42,152 bases of DNA, taken from positions 1-42,152 of the forward strand of contig CAZIJO010000019.1 in assembly GCA_964539515.1 (NCBI GenBank). The letters run 5' to 3'. This DNA comes from JADLHS01 sp964539515. GTDB lineage: Bacteria; Verrucomicrobiota; Verrucomicrobiia; Limisphaerales; JADLHS01. Of this stretch, positions 14,764-23,820 are shown one piece after another. Under the pieces are notes generated by a model. It was not told the DNA's origin. It did no database searches and saw only the letters and a list, made by a program, of their open reading frames with translations. Numbering within the stretch: position 1 is the stretch's first letter; the number at the start of each line of letters is the position of its first letter. Made by a program: the position numbers and the translations under genes.

Positions 14764-15060
14764 TCATGTCTGAAACATTTCCTCCAACTCGCGCTCGACA
14801 GCTTGCCATGTCTGCATGATAGGTCGTGTCGGATTCCGAAGGCGAGCGAGGAGTGCTGCTCCTGTGTCGGCGAGTGCAAACCGATTACCTTCCTTGCGAA
14901 CTAGGCCTTTCTCTTGCAACCACCGCAAACTGGACTGCAACTCCTGATGTGTTGGTATCGCGTGATTGATGGCGTCGGCCATCACTGAAATCTGGCGGCG
15001 GGTGCAGCCCTGCTCAGTGACACAGAGAAGAATCCAAGAAAATGTTTGAGCGTCGGTCAT
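14764..15060 (-). CDS. Small winged-helix-like hypothetical protein
   Basis: 98 residues. The middle (RRQISVMADAINHAIPTHQELQSSLRWLQEKGLVRKEGNRFALADTGAALL) has the spacing of a winged helix: helix, turn, recognition-type helix, a beta wing at VRKEGNRFAL and a closing helix. The pattern of residues before LRWLQEKGLV resembles small MarR/PadR-like or archaeal-type wHTH proteins, but I do not recognise a named family. The start at 15060 (MTDAQTF) is preferred over 15078, since the extra six residues add nothing conserved. It lies 30 bases outside the transposon's right repeat, on the opposite strand. Confidence 0.6.
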   Translation of the reverse strand: MTDAQTFSWILLCVTEQGCTRRQISVMADAINHAIPTHQELQSSLRWLQEKGLVRKEGNRFALADTGAALLARLRNPTRPIMQTWQAVERELEEMFQT

Positions 15061-15426
15061 GCGCGTAGATGCCCACATTGAGTAGACACCGATCTCTGCA
15101 GACTATCCTTTTTCACGTTTCGACCGTAGGCACGGCTAGAGTGCCTGTCCAGCATATTGGCAGGCCAATTATGAACCCTGATCGCATTTCCGCAGAGGCT
15201 GCAAATTCGACGCTCGGGAATCTGTTGCCCCAGCCGGATGGGTTGATGTAACGCTCGGCCTCAACCCGGCCTTCTCCCACGAGGAGAGGGTGATGCAGTT
15301 GAACCATTTTGAGAATTTCTCCGCCGCCAGTGCCATCGCCGCGCCGCGCCATTTCTCCGAAGAAATCCCACGAAGTATTGAGGCGATTCGTCACGACAAC
15401 CAGCGGACGAGGATTTTCCCTACCCC
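15061..15426. other. Intergenic stretch, repeat-like, doubtful minus-strand frame
   Basis: About 366 bases between the small winged-helix gene and the dehydrogenase. A minus-strand frame of 105 codons (15113-15430) overlaps the dehydrogenase end. Its peptide (HHPLLVGEGRVEAERYINPSG) looks like translation of a dispersed non-coding repeat rather than a folded protein. No promoter or terminator was recognised. Confidence 0.35.
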
Positions 15427-16422
15427 TCACGCGAAGCTCGGCATGGCGATGTCGGTCATCAACAACAGGCCGGGCGGAGCTTGCAAAATCCGCGGCGCGG
15501 CATTTACCAATGAGGCAACAGTTGCGCTGTCTCCAGCCACCCCGCCGTTGATCACCAAATTGAGCGGTGGCTCACCCTCAATTTGACAGGCGTCGTGCGG
15601 GTTGGGTGCGTCTAAATACATTTTTAGATCGAGCGTGATGCGGATTTCGCCGTCCACTTTGCCCACGGCGGTCTGGTGCAGGCCACAGCATTGGCCTTTG
15701 TTCACCTCCACGAACCGTGTGCGGATGTCGTGACTCGCCACCATGGCTTTGCCGGTCTCGATGAGTTCGTTGAGTTTCCAGCCGAGGCAATGGGCGATGA
15801 GCGCGGCGGATTCCTGAAGTCCGGCATGGCCGGCCTCTCCGGCCTTGAACCGTTGCTCGAACTCGACGGGCGTAAATCCGCTGCCGATCTTCTTCTGTAA
15901 TGGCCCGCGACGGGTGGCGGCGTTGACAACGCGTTGCACATGGACGGCGGTGACGTTGCGGCAAACACCTGTCAGGCAGACGGGCAGCACATCCATGACG
16001 AAGCCCGGATTCACGCCAGTTCCGAGCAGGCGCGCTCCACCGGCTTTGCCGGCCTTGTCGAGCTTCACGGCGAGTTCCGGCTCACGCAGTTGCGGGAACA
16101 GCAACTCTTCGCACGAGGACAGCACGTTGATGCCGCGGCGGAGCATGGGCTCAACCTGGGGAAAGGCAGCGCGGGTAATGGAGACGGCGGTGTGGAAGAT
16201 GACGTCGGGTTTAGCTTTTGTCAGTAGGTCATCGAGTGTTCGATGCACGCTTGCCTGGCGGATGGAGGACTCCCCCGTGACCTCGGCGAGCCATTTGCCA
16301 GTCTTGGCGGGATCAATGTCGATGGCGCCAACGATTTCGACCCACGGTTTGGTGGAGGCAAGCTTCAGGGTTTCGATGCCGATGGGGCCGAGGCCGAACT
16401 GCGCAATCTTGATCTTGTTCAT
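15427..16422 (-). CDS. DapB-fold NAD(P)-dependent dehydrogenase (2,4-diaminopentanoate dehydrogenase-like)
   Basis: A 331-residue protein with an N-terminal Rossmann fold (IKIAQFGLGPIGIETLKLA, G-x-G-x-x-G), the loop IVGAIDIDPAKTGK that selects the cofactor, and KPDVIFHTAVS. The middle ELLFPQLREPELAVKLDKAGKAGGARLLGTGVNPGFVMDVLP is typical of the dihydrodipicolinate reductase superfamily branch that contains 2,4-diaminopentanoate dehydrogenase (Ord). True DapB is about 250 residues; the larger size and the GVNPGFVMD motif favour the Ord-like branch. Substrate unassigned. It stands alone; no ornithine-degradation partners are visible. Confidence 0.78.
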   Translation of the reverse strand: MNKIKIAQFGLGPIGIETLKLASTKPWVEIVGAIDIDPAKTGKWLAEVTGESSIRQASVHRTLDDLLTKAKPDVIFHTAVSITRAAFPQVEPMLRRGINVLSSCEELLFPQLREPELAVKLDKAGKAGGARLLGTGVNPGFVMDVLPVCLTGVCRNVTAVHVQRVVNAATRRGPLQKKIGSGFTPVEFEQRFKAGEAGHAGLQESAALIAHCLGWKLNELIETGKAMVASHDIRTRFVEVNKGQCCGLHQTAVGKVDGEIRITLDLKMYLDAPNPHDACQIEGEPPLNLVINGGVAGDSATVASLVNAAPRILQAPPGLLLMTDIAMPSFA

Positions 16423-16682
16423 GAAAGTCGGAACCGGGTTCAGATCGGCGAATGGCAGACCCGATAGCGAGGATTTTCTGCGTGAATGGCGGATTGGGCA
16501 AGGCAGATGTCTTCAGGGCATGGCCGCTGCGGCCAGCTGGAAATGCCGCTGACGGCATCAAGCCGGGCGCGGGTGGCGCGGGTTACGATTGCTTCAACGG
16601 CGTGGTGATACTAGGCTCGCCGGCAACGTGTCATTCCAAAACGAACAACCGGACATGGTATTGATCTCAGCCCTCTGACCCA
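16423..16682. other. Intergenic region between divergent genes
   Basis: About 260 bases separate the minus-strand dehydrogenase from the plus-strand symporter, so promoters for both should lie here. I could not pick a confident -35/-10 pair or operator. Confidence 0.35.
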
Positions 16683-17918
16683 ATGATTGCATTCCTGCGC
16701 CGCATCAGCCTGACTCGCTGGATCATCATTGCGATGATTCTGGGTGTCATTATTGGCGCGCTATTTCCCGCCGAGTCACAACACCTCAAGGTTGTCTCCA
16801 ACGTCTTCCTCAAGCTGATCAAGTGCATCATCGTGCCGATCATCTTTGGCACGCTGGTCGTAGGCATAGCCGGGCACAGCGGGGATTTGAAAGCGGTGGG
16901 CCGGCTGGCGCTCAAGTCCTTCATCTACTTCGAGGTCGTCACAACACTGGCGCTCGGGGTCGGATTGGTGGCGGTGAATGTCGTCAAGCCGGGTCTGGGC
17001 GTCTCGCTCCCCGTGGCCGCGAACCCGGGGAAGGACGTCCCGACGCAGAAGTTGACCTTGAAAGACATGATCGAACACTCCGTGCCGAAGAGCTTTTTTG
17101 AGAGCGCAGCGGCAAATGATGTGTTGCCGGTGGTTGTCTTTGCGGTGATTTTCGCGGTGGCCCTCGCGCAGGTCACCGGCAAGCCCAAGGACACGATGAT
17201 CAACTTCTTCGAGGGGTTGTCGGAGGTGATGTTCAAGTTTACCGGCTTGGTGATGCTGTTTGCCCCGTTTGGCATCGGCGCGGCGATGGCGGTCACGGTG
17301 GGGCATTCCGGCCTCGGCGTCCTGGTCAACCTCGGCAAGCTCGTGTTGACGCTTTACGGCGCGCTGCTGGTTTTCATTCTGGTGGTGTTGCTGCCGGTGG
17401 CATTGTGGGCGCGCATCCCGATCCGGAAATTTTTGCGCGCGGTCAAGGAGCCGGCCCTGATCGCCTTCTCGACGACGTCCTCGGACGCCGCGTTGCCGGA
17501 TGCGTTCAAGAAGATGGTCGCCTTTGGGGTGCCCAAGCACATTGTGTCCTTTGTGTTGCCCACCGGCTACTCGTTCAACCTTGACGGCAGCACGCTGTAC
17601 CTGGCCGTAGCGTCGGTTTTTGTCGCCCAGGCCGCCGGGGTGGAGTTGACGCTCGCCCAGCAGTTGATGATGATGCTCACGTTGATGCTCACGACCAAGG
17701 GCGTGGCGGCGGTGCCGCGCGCGTCGCTGGTGATTCTCTCCGGTACGCTCGTGACTTTTGGGCTGCCGCTGGAGGGGGTGGCATTGATTCTCGGCGTGGA
17801 TGAATTGATGGACATGGCGCGGACAACCGTGAATCTGGTGGGTAACTGCCTGGCATCCGCGGTCATGGCCCGCTCGGAAGGGGAATTGCAACCGACCTCG
17901 GACCCGGAGAACTCATGA
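16683..17918 (+). CDS. Dicarboxylate/amino acid:cation symporter (GltP/DctA family)
   Basis: A 411-residue inner-membrane transporter of the DAACS family, which moves glutamate, aspartate or C4-dicarboxylates with Na+ or H+. Seen: RRISLTRWIIIAMILGVIIGA (TM1), LIKCIIVPIIFGTLVVGIAG, RLALKSFIYFEVVTTLALGVGL, then the re-entrant loop HP1 region with serine-rich FSTTSSDAALPDAFKK. The cation/substrate motif in TM7 is GYSFNLDGSTLYLA (NMDGT in GltPh). HP2 follows (TTKGVAAVPRASLVIL), and the TM8 substrate-contact segment is LGVDELMDMARTTVNLVGNCLAS, with the Asp that contacts amino-acid substrates and the Arg after it. The next two genes are glutamate dehydrogenase and gamma-glutamyltransferase, so glutamate is the likely substrate. 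Confidence 0.92.
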   Translation: MIAFLRRISLTRWIIIAMILGVIIGALFPAESQHLKVVSNVFLKLIKCIIVPIIFGTLVVGIAGHSGDLKAVGRLALKSFIYFEVVTTLALGVGLVAVNVVKPGLGVSLPVAANPGKDVPTQKLTLKDMIEHSVPKSFFESAAANDVLPVVVFAVIFAVALAQVTGKPKDTMINFFEGLSEVMFKFTGLVMLFAPFGIGAAMAVTVGHSGLGVLVNLGKLVLTLYGALLVFILVVLLPVALWARIPIRKFLRAVKEPALIAFSTTSSDAALPDAFKKMVAFGVPKHIVSFVLPTGYSFNLDGSTLYLAVASVFVAQAAGVELTLAQQLMMMLTLMLTTKGVAAVPRASLVILSGTLVTFGLPLEGVALILGVDELMDMARTTVNLVGNCLASAVMARSEGELQPTSDPENS

Positions 17919-17978
17919 CGCCGCGATTCACGTCGTCCACGTCAAAACTTTGCTGAAGCGGCCTAACCCCCAGTTGTT

Positions 17979-19235
17979 ATGGAAATATACAATCACCCCA
18001 CGTTTGCGATGGCCGGCCAGCAGTTTGATCTCGCAGCCAACCGCATGCAGATTCCCGAAGCCGATCGCGACCGCTTGAAATATCCCAAGCGTTCCATGGT
18101 GGTCACCCTGCCGATTCATTGCGACGACGGCAGCACCCAGGTTTACACCGGCTATCGGGTGCAACATCACCTGAGCCTGGGCCCGACCAAGGGCGGCCTG
18201 CGCTTTCATCCCGACGTGACGCTCGGCGAGGTGGCCGCGCTGGCCATGTGGATGAGTTGGAAATGTGCCCTCACCGGATTGCCTTATGGCGGGGCGAAGG
18301 GTGGAATTGCGTGCAACCCCCACCAGTTGTCCGTGCGCGAGCTGGAACGTCTCACGCGGCGGTATACGCAAGAGATGATTCCGTTCATTGGACCGCAGAT
18401 CGACATCATGGCGCCGGACATGGGGACGAATGAACAGATCATGGCTTGGATGATGGATACCTACTCGGTGCACATGGGCTACACCGTGCCGAGCATCGTC
18501 ACGGGCAAACCGATCGGCCTCGGCGGATCGCAAGGCCGGCGCGAAGCCACCGGGCGCGGGGTTGCTTACCTTATTAATCGCGCCTCGGACACGGTCGGGG
18601 TCGATCTGGGCCGGGCGACCGTGGCGGTGCAAGGATATGGCAATGTAGGTTCCGTGGCCGCTCTGTCCCTGGCCCGCCACGGCGCAAAAATCGTCGCCGT
18701 GACCGACGCCATCGGCGGGGTGCAAAATGCCGGGGGATTGGACCTGCGCCGCCTGGACGCCTATGTGGCTACCGAGCGCACCGTGGCGGGATTTCCCGAA
18801 GCCGAGCCGATTACCAACGAGGAATTACTCGTGATGCCATGCGATATCCTCGTGCCGGCGGCGATTGAACGCCAGATCACCGGCCGCAACGCCGGCCAGA
18901 TCAAATGCCGCATCCTCGCCGAGGCCGCGAACGGTCCCACGACGCCGGAAGCGGATGTCATTTTGGACCAGCGCGGCGACGTGTTCGTGATTCCCGACAT
19001 CTTGTGCAATGCTGGCGGGGTCGTGGTTTCCTATTTCGAGTGGGTGCAAGATTTGCAAAGCTTTTTCTGGGGCGAAACCGAAGTGACTGACAAGCTTTAC
19101 CGCATTCTCGAGACGGCCTACACCCAGGTGCTCAGCTACAGCCGCAAGCAGAAAGTCTCGATGCGCATGGCCGCCTTATGTGTCGGAATCAAGCGGGTAC
19201 AGGAAGCCAAGCGGGTGCGCGGACTGTTTCCGTAA
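17979..19235 (+). CDS. gdhA: Glutamate dehydrogenase (Glu/Leu/Phe/Val dehydrogenase family)
   Basis: A 418-residue hexameric-type GDH. Substrate and catalytic residues are visible: GPTKGGLRFHP (Lys about 71), MSWKCALTGLPYGGAKGGI (Lys 95 and catalytic Lys 107) and MAPDMGT (catalytic Asp 147). The Rossmann domain has VAVQGYGNVGSVAA (G-x-G-x-x-G). The length and the PYGGAKGGI form fit the clade of about 415 residues common outside enteric bacteria. Cofactor specificity is not certain; the acidic side chain expected after the second strand of an NAD enzyme would be in IVAVTDAIGG. It starts 60 bases after the symporter stop, in the same direction, and likely deaminates glutamate brought in by it. 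Confidence 0.94.
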   Translation: MEIYNHPTFAMAGQQFDLAANRMQIPEADRDRLKYPKRSMVVTLPIHCDDGSTQVYTGYRVQHHLSLGPTKGGLRFHPDVTLGEVAALAMWMSWKCALTGLPYGGAKGGIACNPHQLSVRELERLTRRYTQEMIPFIGPQIDIMAPDMGTNEQIMAWMMDTYSVHMGYTVPSIVTGKPIGLGGSQGRREATGRGVAYLINRASDTVGVDLGRATVAVQGYGNVGSVAALSLARHGAKIVAVTDAIGGVQNAGGLDLRRLDAYVATERTVAGFPEAEPITNEELLVMPCDILVPAAIERQITGRNAGQIKCRILAEAANGPTTPEADVILDQRGDVFVIPDILCNAGGVVVSYFEWVQDLQSFFWGETEVTDKLYRILETAYTQVLSYSRKQKVSMRMAALCVGIKRVQEAKRVRGLFP

Positions 19236-19316
19236 GCCTTCGTCGTCGGATCCGCCATGGTAGCTCCAGCCTCCTCGTTTGCGTGCTCCACGTCGTTTGA
19301 TCCGGAGATTTCGAGC

Positions 19317-21053
19317 ATGAGCACGAGCCAGCGGACTGGGCGTTACTGCTCATGCTTCGTCAAAACCAGAAGTCTTGCCTTTCGTTGCCTCGTCCTGACC
19401 GCGCTCGGCTTGGCGTCGCTCGCTCCACCGGTGGCCGGCGTTGAATCCGCCCGTGCCGGGCACGGGATGGTGGCGTCCGGGCATCCGCTGGCGACTGCAG
19501 CGGGGGTGGAAGTCCTCCAATCTGGCGGCAACGCCATTGATGCCGCGGTGGCGGTCGGCTTGACCCTCGGCGTGGTGGACACGGCGAATTCCGGCATCGG
19601 CGGCGGTTGCTTCATGTTGATCCGGCTGGCCAATGGAAAATTTGTTGGAATCGACGGACGCGAAATGGCCCCGGCGGCGGCGCGTCGCGATATGTTCCTG
19701 CGGGCCGGAAAAGGGGACACGGACCTGAGCCAAACGGGGGCGCTGGCGGTTGGCGTGCCAGGTGAAGTCGCGGCATTCGATTATGCCGTGCGCAAGTTCG
19801 GGAAGAAAAAGCTCCGCGAACTCATTCTGCCGGCGGCGAAGCTGGCTGAGGATGGATTCGAGTTAAATGTCGCCTACGCAGACCGCCTCAGTTCGGTGGC
19901 ATCGGACATGGCGAGGTTCGACGCCGCGCGGGCCGTTTTTTTCAAGGACGGCAAGCCTCTGGGCAAGGGCGAAATTCTCCGGAAGTCCGATCTCGCGGCC
20001 ACGTATCGTTCCATCGCAAGGCAGGGGAGCGCCTGGTTTTATCGCGGCCCATTCGCGTTGGCGACGGAAAAATGGATGCGCGCCAACGGCGGTATCATGA
20101 CCGCTTCGGACTTCGCCCGTTATCGCATCGCGTTACGCGATCCCGTCGCGACGACCTATCGGGGCTACAAGGTCGTGTCCTTTCCCCCGCCCAGTTCCGG
20201 CGGGGTGCATGTCGTGGAAATGCTGAACATTCTAGAGCCTTTCGATCTCAAGTCGCTCGACGAAGTCACCCGCCTGCACGTCATGGCCGAGGCGATGAAG
20301 TTGGCGTTTGCCGACCGCGCCCATTGGCTGGGGGATCCGGACTTCGCGCGGGTGCCACGCGGTTTGGTGTCGAAAGATTATGGAGCCTCGCTGGCGCGGA
20401 GCATCAACCGGGAACGAGTGAGCGAAGTTCCGACGCACGGCCTGCCGCCGGGTTGGGAGCGCGACGTATTCAAGAAGCACACCACCCATTTTTCTGTGGC
20501 GGATGATTCTGGAAACTGGGTGGCCTGCACCGCCACCATCAACACGAGTTTTGGTTCCAAAGTGGTGATTCCCGGAACGGGCGTGGTCATGAACAACCAG
20601 ATGGATGATTTCTCCATCCAGCCTGGCGTGCCGAATGCCTTTGGCTTGATAGGCGCGGAAGCCAATGCCGTGGCCCCGGGGAAACGTCCGCTCTCCAGCA
20701 TGAGTCCCACAATTGTGTTGAAAGACGGCCAGCCAATCATTGCGCTCGGGGCAGCGGGCGGACCGAAAATTATTTCGACGGTGCTGATGGAACTGGTGGC
20801 CATGCTGGACTTGGGAATGAGTCCGGCGGAGGCCATCGTTGCGCCGCGTATTCATCATCAATGGTCGCCGGGCGAGTTGATGGTGGAGAAATCTTTGCCG
20901 GCAAATCTGCAGGGCCTGCTAGAACTGCGTGGCCACAAGATTCAGGAACTGGAAGCCCTTTCCGTTTCCCACATCGTCGCACGCACTCCGGATGGAAAAA
21001 GTTTCATTGGCGCCGCCGACCCGCGGGCGGGCGGCAATGCGGCTGGGTGGTAA
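19317..21053 (+). CDS. ggt: Gamma-glutamyltransferase (glutathione hydrolase)
   Basis: A 578-residue Ntn-hydrolase precursor. A signal peptide (RSLAFRCLVLTALGLASLAPPVAG) sends it out of the cytoplasm. The large subunit starts GHGMVASGHPLATAAGVEVLQSGGNAIDAAVA. The autoprocessing and catalytic Thr is the first T in KKHTTHFSVADDSGN (about residue 389), creating the small subunit. GTGVVMNNQMDDFS and GKRPLSSMSPTIVLKDGQP match the gamma-glutamyl pocket, with the conserved SSMSPT. The start ATG at 19317 with GGAG upstream is preferred over 19257, since it gives a compact signal peptide. It releases glutamate from glutathione or gamma-glutamyl peptides, feeding the symporter and GDH encoded just before it. 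Confidence 0.93.
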   Translation: MSTSQRTGRYCSCFVKTRSLAFRCLVLTALGLASLAPPVAGVESARAGHGMVASGHPLATAAGVEVLQSGGNAIDAAVAVGLTLGVVDTANSGIGGGCFMLIRLANGKFVGIDGREMAPAAARRDMFLRAGKGDTDLSQTGALAVGVPGEVAAFDYAVRKFGKKKLRELILPAAKLAEDGFELNVAYADRLSSVASDMARFDAARAVFFKDGKPLGKGEILRKSDLAATYRSIARQGSAWFYRGPFALATEKWMRANGGIMTASDFARYRIALRDPVATTYRGYKVVSFPPPSSGGVHVVEMLNILEPFDLKSLDEVTRLHVMAEAMKLAFADRAHWLGDPDFARVPRGLVSKDYGASLARSINRERVSEVPTHGLPPGWERDVFKKHTTHFSVADDSGNWVACTATINTSFGSKVVIPGTGVVMNNQMDDFSIQPGVPNAFGLIGAEANAVAPGKRPLSSMSPTIVLKDGQPIIALGAAGGPKIISTVLMELVAMLDLGMSPAEAIVAPRIHHQWSPGELMVEKSLPANLQGLLELRGHKIQELEALSVSHIVARTPDGKSFIGAADPRAGGNAAGW

Positions 21054-21123
21054 AAGTGGGAAAACTTTTCTCCGAAGCAAGTGTTCTTCTTCTAAACCCC
21101 CGATTAGGGCATACTGAAACCTG

Positions 21124-22593
21124 ATGGACAAGCCGCTGCGCACCATGATTATCCTGGCACTTGTTCTTCTGGCGGTCCTGCTGCTTTTGATCGGGCGGCA
21201 TCGTTCAACTAATCAGGGGGCGCTCGCGAAATACAAAGCCGAACTACGCGCTAACGGTGAGTTGCTCACATTCGCCGAATTGGGTTACCCACGCGCGGCG
21301 GAGACAAACAGCTGCCTGCAAGAATTGCTATCGGCGGTGGACAAAATCAGGCCCGGCAAGACGAGCCCCGGTAACTTGGGCCTCATGTCCTATGTTGGTC
21401 CTGGCCGCGCACAACCCTGCTGGGCGGCAGCGCAACCACAAATGGCAAGCCATTACAAGGAATCGAATGCATTGACCTGGGAGGAATTCGAGAGCGATAA
21501 CGAGTCGGCGCAAAGTGCGCTAGGGGAGATTCGTGCCGCCCTGCAACGTCCAGCACACTATTTTCTTCTGGATCCAACCAACATTCTCAATTGGCCGAAG
21601 TATCCACTGTTGGAGCAGCGCAATGCGGCCCAATGGCTGATGGGTGATGCGATCTTGGCCCTGCATTCCAGGGAATTGGACCGGGCCCAGGCTGATTTGC
21701 ACGCGCTGACGCAGCTCACGCACTTGCACAAGGACGATCCGACCTTGGTGAGCCAGATGGTTCGGGTGGCGATTGCAGGTCTTGGTCTGGCCATGACTTG
21801 GGAAGCGTTGCAGGCGGGTGGGTGGGAGGACAAGTCGCTGGCGGCATTGCAAGCGGATTGGGAGGAGGTGCGATTGATCGACGCGTTGGATCGGGCTATG
21901 CAGGGCGAGCGTGCCTTGGGTGTGACTTTTGTCGAATGGATGCGGTCGCAGGGGGCGCAGGTCCTCCGACGGGTAGCCAGCCCGACCGGGAAGGCCACTT
22001 TGAACTCGTTGGAAGATTACTTCGACGCATACCTCGTGACGCCACTGTGGCGTGCGAATTCTGAGGACGACGAACTATTCATGCTTCAGCACTACCAAGC
22101 CGTTTTTGAGTCGCTTCGCAAGCTGGGGGGCGGGACAGAGACATGGCCGACGGTAGCCGCAGAGTTGAAAGCACAAGATGACATGTTTGGAAGAACAACC
22201 GGCGGCTACCTCAATCAGGTTCGATATCAGGTCAGTAGCTGGATTATCCCGAATAGCTCCCGCGCGGCGCTTACCACCGTGCGCAACGAAACCCTGCGGC
22301 GGCTGACGGTAATGGCGATTGCCTTGGAGCGGTACCGCCTGCGGCATGGCCGCCTTCCGGCGGATTCGGCTGCGCTCGTGCCGGAGCTGTTGCACGCCGT
22401 GCCGATCGACCTGATGAGCGGCAAACCGCTCGGTTATCGGCTTACCAGCGGTGGGGCGTTCGCACTCTATTCGGTGGGCGAAGATGGCTGCGATGACGGT
22501 GGTGACCCGACTTCAGTCGTGGCAACCAACCGTTTTGATCTCTGGTCCGGAAAGGACGCCGTTTGGCCGTCAGGGGTGATCAATCCTCCGTGA
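21124..22593 (+). CDS. Membrane-anchored hypothetical protein with pilin-like C-terminal tail
   Basis: 489 residues. An N-terminal signal anchor (TMIILALVLLAVLLLLIG) is followed by a long, mostly helical outer domain without a recognised family. The last 80 residues (VMAIALERYRLRHGRLPADSAALVPELLHAVPIDLMSGKPLGYRL, then SVGEDGCDDGGDP) match the tail seen in many Planctomycetota and Verrucomicrobiota proteins. That tail resembles the soluble part of type II secretion pseudopilins (helix with Y-R-x-x-x-G-x-x-P, then a GxPL-Y-R-x segment and an acidic end that in GspG binds calcium). Function unknown. It follows ggt by 70 bases; whether it belongs to that unit is unclear. Confidence 0.7.
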   Translation: MDKPLRTMIILALVLLAVLLLLIGRHRSTNQGALAKYKAELRANGELLTFAELGYPRAAETNSCLQELLSAVDKIRPGKTSPGNLGLMSYVGPGRAQPCWAAAQPQMASHYKESNALTWEEFESDNESAQSALGEIRAALQRPAHYFLLDPTNILNWPKYPLLEQRNAAQWLMGDAILALHSRELDRAQADLHALTQLTHLHKDDPTLVSQMVRVAIAGLGLAMTWEALQAGGWEDKSLAALQADWEEVRLIDALDRAMQGERALGVTFVEWMRSQGAQVLRRVASPTGKATLNSLEDYFDAYLVTPLWRANSEDDELFMLQHYQAVFESLRKLGGGTETWPTVAAELKAQDDMFGRTTGGYLNQVRYQVSSWIIPNSSRAALTTVRNETLRRLTVMAIALERYRLRHGRLPADSAALVPELLHAVPIDLMSGKPLGYRLTSGGAFALYSVGEDGCDDGGDPTSVVATNRFDLWSGKDAVWPSGVINPP

Positions 22594-22782
22594 GGCAATT
22601 GTCTTTGGCCGGCCGAAATTCCCGCGGGCAAAGTTCGATCGTGCTGGCGAAGTGCGATTAGTGAAACGTCCATGTGGCCGCCGTTTTGGTTGGCACAAAT
22701 TCATCAAAATCTGATCTGGCTTCCGGCCCTCCGGCACAAGGGGTTTGACTAATACCGCAACTCAAACATACATTAAGCACGC
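22594..22782. other. Intergenic region upstream of the polyprenyl synthetase
   Basis: About 190 bases. It ends in a candidate sigma-70 promoter (see the separate entry). No other structure was recognised. Confidence 0.4.
22745..22774 (+). promoter_or_regulatory. Candidate sigma-70 promoter for the polyprenyl synthetase - sigma factor operon
   Basis: TTGACT (22745-22750), an 18-base spacer, then TACATT (22769-22774): five of six and four of six matches to the consensus boxes. Transcription would begin within a few bases of the ATG at 22783, which would make the message nearly leaderless, in line with the lack of a Shine-Dalgarno sequence there. By-eye evidence only. Confidence 0.35.
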
Positions 22783-23820
22783 ATGTTGGCAGTTGAGTCA
22801 AAAGTGGGGGCAGCGACTGTCCCACGCCTGAAGCCCGCCGGTTACTGGAAACACATCGTCGAACCGGTCGAACCGTTTCTGGAATCGGTGGCGCGTCGCC
22901 TTGCCCGCCAGGTCAACGAGTTTGATCCGGCGCTCGCGCAATACGCGGAGTACGCCCTCAACGGCAACGGCAAACACCTGCGGCCCACGCTGGTCGCCCT
23001 GGCGGCCAATACGCTGGGCCAGACCAACGACAACCACGTGAGCGTGGCCGTCATCATCGAGATGGTGCATTTGGCCACGCTGGTGCACGACGACGTGATG
23101 GATGAGGCGGAGATTCGCCGCGGTCAATTGACCCTGGCGGCGAACTGGGGGAACGAGATTGCGGTGTTGTTCGGCGACTGCCTTTTCGCCCAAGCCCTGA
23201 AGTTGGCGGCCAGTTTTCCCACGCCCGAGGTGTGCCGCGCGGTGGCGTCGGCCACAAACACCGTTTGCTCCGGGGAGATTCTGCAAACGCGGCATCGTCG
23301 GAATTTCGAGTTGTCCCGACGGGATTACATCCGCGTGCTGGAGATGAAGACGGCCGAATTGTTTGCCCTCTCGTGCGATCTGGCGGCGTTTTTGAGCGAG
23401 GCGACAGGGCCGCAACGAACCGCTTTGCGCGAGTTTGGGCTCGCCTTCGGCACCGCCTATCAGATTTATGACGACTGCGTGGACCTCTTCGGCAGCGAAC
23501 AGAAGGCCGGTAAATCGCTGGGGACCGATCTCGCCAAGGGCAAGTTGACTTACCCTGTGTTGCTGGCCTGGGAGCGTGCGGACGTCGCGGACCGGGCAAG
23601 GCTGGAAGCGATGGTGCAGGACTGGCAGCCGGAGGCTTTTGCCAGCGTGAACGAACTGCTCGCGCGGCACGCCGTCCTGGGCCCGTCGCGGGAACTGATC
23701 GAGCGCTACCTGGGCCAGGCGCGCGAGTGCATAAGCCGGCTGCCCGAATCCGAGGGGCGGGCGGGTTTGTTCGACGTGACGAATTATCTGACGCGGCAGA
23801 CCGCCGTTCTGTCGGAATGA
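22783..23820 (+). CDS. Trans-isoprenyl diphosphate synthase (polyprenyl synthetase)
   Basis: A 345-residue all-helical prenyltransferase that extends an allylic diphosphate with IPP. First Asp-rich motif LVHDDVMDEAEIRRG (DDxxD at about 103-107), KHLRPTLV for IPP binding, GDCLFAQAL, and the second Asp-rich motif YQIYDDCVDLFGSEQKAGKSLGTDLAKGKLTYP. The residues just before the first motif (MVHLATLVHDD), where large side chains would block chain growth, are small or flexible, which favours a long-chain (octaprenyl-type) product such as a quinone side chain; chain length is inference. The stop TGA overlaps the ATG of the downstream sigma factor gene (ATGA). Confidence 0.92.
   Translation: MLAVESKVGAATVPRLKPAGYWKHIVEPVEPFLESVARRLARQVNEFDPALAQYAEYALNGNGKHLRPTLVALAANTLGQTNDNHVSVAVIIEMVHLATLVHDDVMDEAEIRRGQLTLAANWGNEIAVLFGDCLFAQALKLAASFPTPEVCRAVASATNTVCSGEILQTRHRRNFELSRRDYIRVLEMKTAELFALSCDLAAFLSEATGPQRTALREFGLAFGTAYQIYDDCVDLFGSEQKAGKSLGTDLAKGKLTYPVLLAWERADVADRARLEAMVQDWQPEAFASVNELLARHAVLGPSRELIERYLGQARECISRLPESEGRAGLFDVTNYLTRQTAVLSE

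Noticed and set aside
16776..17891. Minus-strand frame of 371 codons opposite the symporter
   Set aside because: His/Gln/Arg-rich antisense product; the plus strand encodes a clear DAACS transporter.
21052..21069. AAAAGT/ACTTTT hairpin after ggt
   Set aside because: Only six weak pairs and no T-tract beyond the stem; not called a terminator.
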